Below are positions 6,667 through 6,909 of a stretch of 6,909 nucleotides of DNA, piece after piece (position 1 is the first letter of the stretch; every line of letters begins with the position of its first letter). The DNA is taken from positions 1 to 6,909 of the forward strand of contig CALPVI020000091.1 in NCBI GenBank assembly GCA_943326975.2. The letters run 5' to 3'. A program made the translations under genes and the position numbers. A model generated the notes under the pieces. That model saw only the letters and a list, made by a program, of their open reading frames with translations. It did not search any database and was not told where the DNA came from. The DNA comes from Actinomyces viscosus. GTDB lineage: Bacteria > Bacteroidota > Bacteroidia > Flavobacteriales_D > Crocinitomicaceae.

Positions 6667-6909
6667 TGAATCGATTTATCTTTATCCTCATTTGTATTCT
6701 AAATTCCAATAGTTGGGGGCAAATATTGCCTACTAAACATGATACAATTGTTCACAAAGCGCATTCTTTTGTTTTTAGTGGGAATACTGAATTAGGTGCA
6801 ACTTCCATCAAAAACGATTTACTTTCAAAAGTGTTTTTTGGAGGTGCTATCTCTGAAATAACTAAAGATAAATCATTTTCAAAGCATCGTTCAAATAATA
6901 TTGTTGGTG
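6666..6909 (+). CDS. Partial exported protein overlapping the lipoprotein gene (3' end outside window)
   Basis: A GTG at 6666-6668 shares its G with the TAG stop of the lipoprotein gene. From it the frame is open for 81 codons to the window edge. The product starts MNRFIFILICILNSNSWGQ, a signal peptide with likely cleavage at SWG|Q, the style seen in the two exported proteins on the other strand. There is no ATG anywhere in the visible frame, so GTG is the best start. The mature segment (ILPTKHDTIVH, then SFVFSGNTELGATS) shows no family motif I can name; a DTI glycosylation-type site lies at 26-28. A secreted or outer-membrane protein following a lipoprotein gene suggests a partner pair in the envelope, with the one-base overlap favouring translational coupling. 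An outer-membrane barrel is possible but cannot be judged from 81 residues. Confidence 0.75.
   Translation, partial: MNRFIFILICILNSNSWGQILPTKHDTIVHKAHSFVFSGNTELGATSIKNDLLSKVFFGGAISEITKDKSFSKHRSNNIVG

Overview
The window reads as a piece of a Bacteroidota chromosome, most likely from the class Flavobacteriia or a close relative. The evidence is strong AT richness, A/T-ending codons, signal peptides that stop just before a glutamine (FFA|Q, SLA|Q, SWG|Q), start codons preceded by A/T-rich sequence rather than a Shine-Dalgarno motif, one good TTG-N20-TAnnTTT-type promoter, and an OmpA protein of a design typical of the phylum. No tRNA, rRNA, CRISPR array, insertion sequence or phage gene is visible. 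The content looks like chromosomal backbone.

Left block, minus strand, 1-3557. A two-gene operon is read leftward. It starts with a secreted protein made almost entirely of nine exactly phased 34-residue TPR repeats (2460-3557, GTG start). After 11 bp comes a 689-residue OmpA-family protein (379-2448) with TPR, PD40 propeller, carboxypeptidase-regulatory-like and OmpA C-terminal domains, the same domain order as the type IX secretion component PorE. The operon ends in a 10-bp hairpin terminator (331-362). Beyond it lies the 5' part of a small two-helix membrane protein that runs off the left edge (1-313).

Centre, 3558-3812. A 255-bp divergent intergenic region carries a good Bacteroidota-type promoter for the rightward thiolase gene and only a weak candidate for the leftward operon.

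Right block, plus strand, 3813-6909. A complete thiolase of the PcaF/PaaJ (3-oxoadipyl-CoA thiolase) type (3813-5021) is followed after 55 bp by a 529-residue lipoprotein of unknown family (5077-6666). The next gene starts on a GTG overlapping the lipoprotein stop codon by one base. It encodes an exported protein that runs off the right edge (6666-6909). The lipoprotein start codon sits in the loop of a 14-pair inverted repeat.

How the parts fit together: the left operon probably supplies periplasmic or outer-membrane scaffolding anchored to peptidoglycan. The lipoprotein and its overlapping partner probably form an envelope pair of unknown role. The thiolase is a cytoplasmic metabolic enzyme without pathway partners in view. 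The most novel-looking parts are the lipoprotein/exported-protein pair with its start-codon hairpin, and the pairing of a PorE-like protein with a pure-TPR secreted protein.
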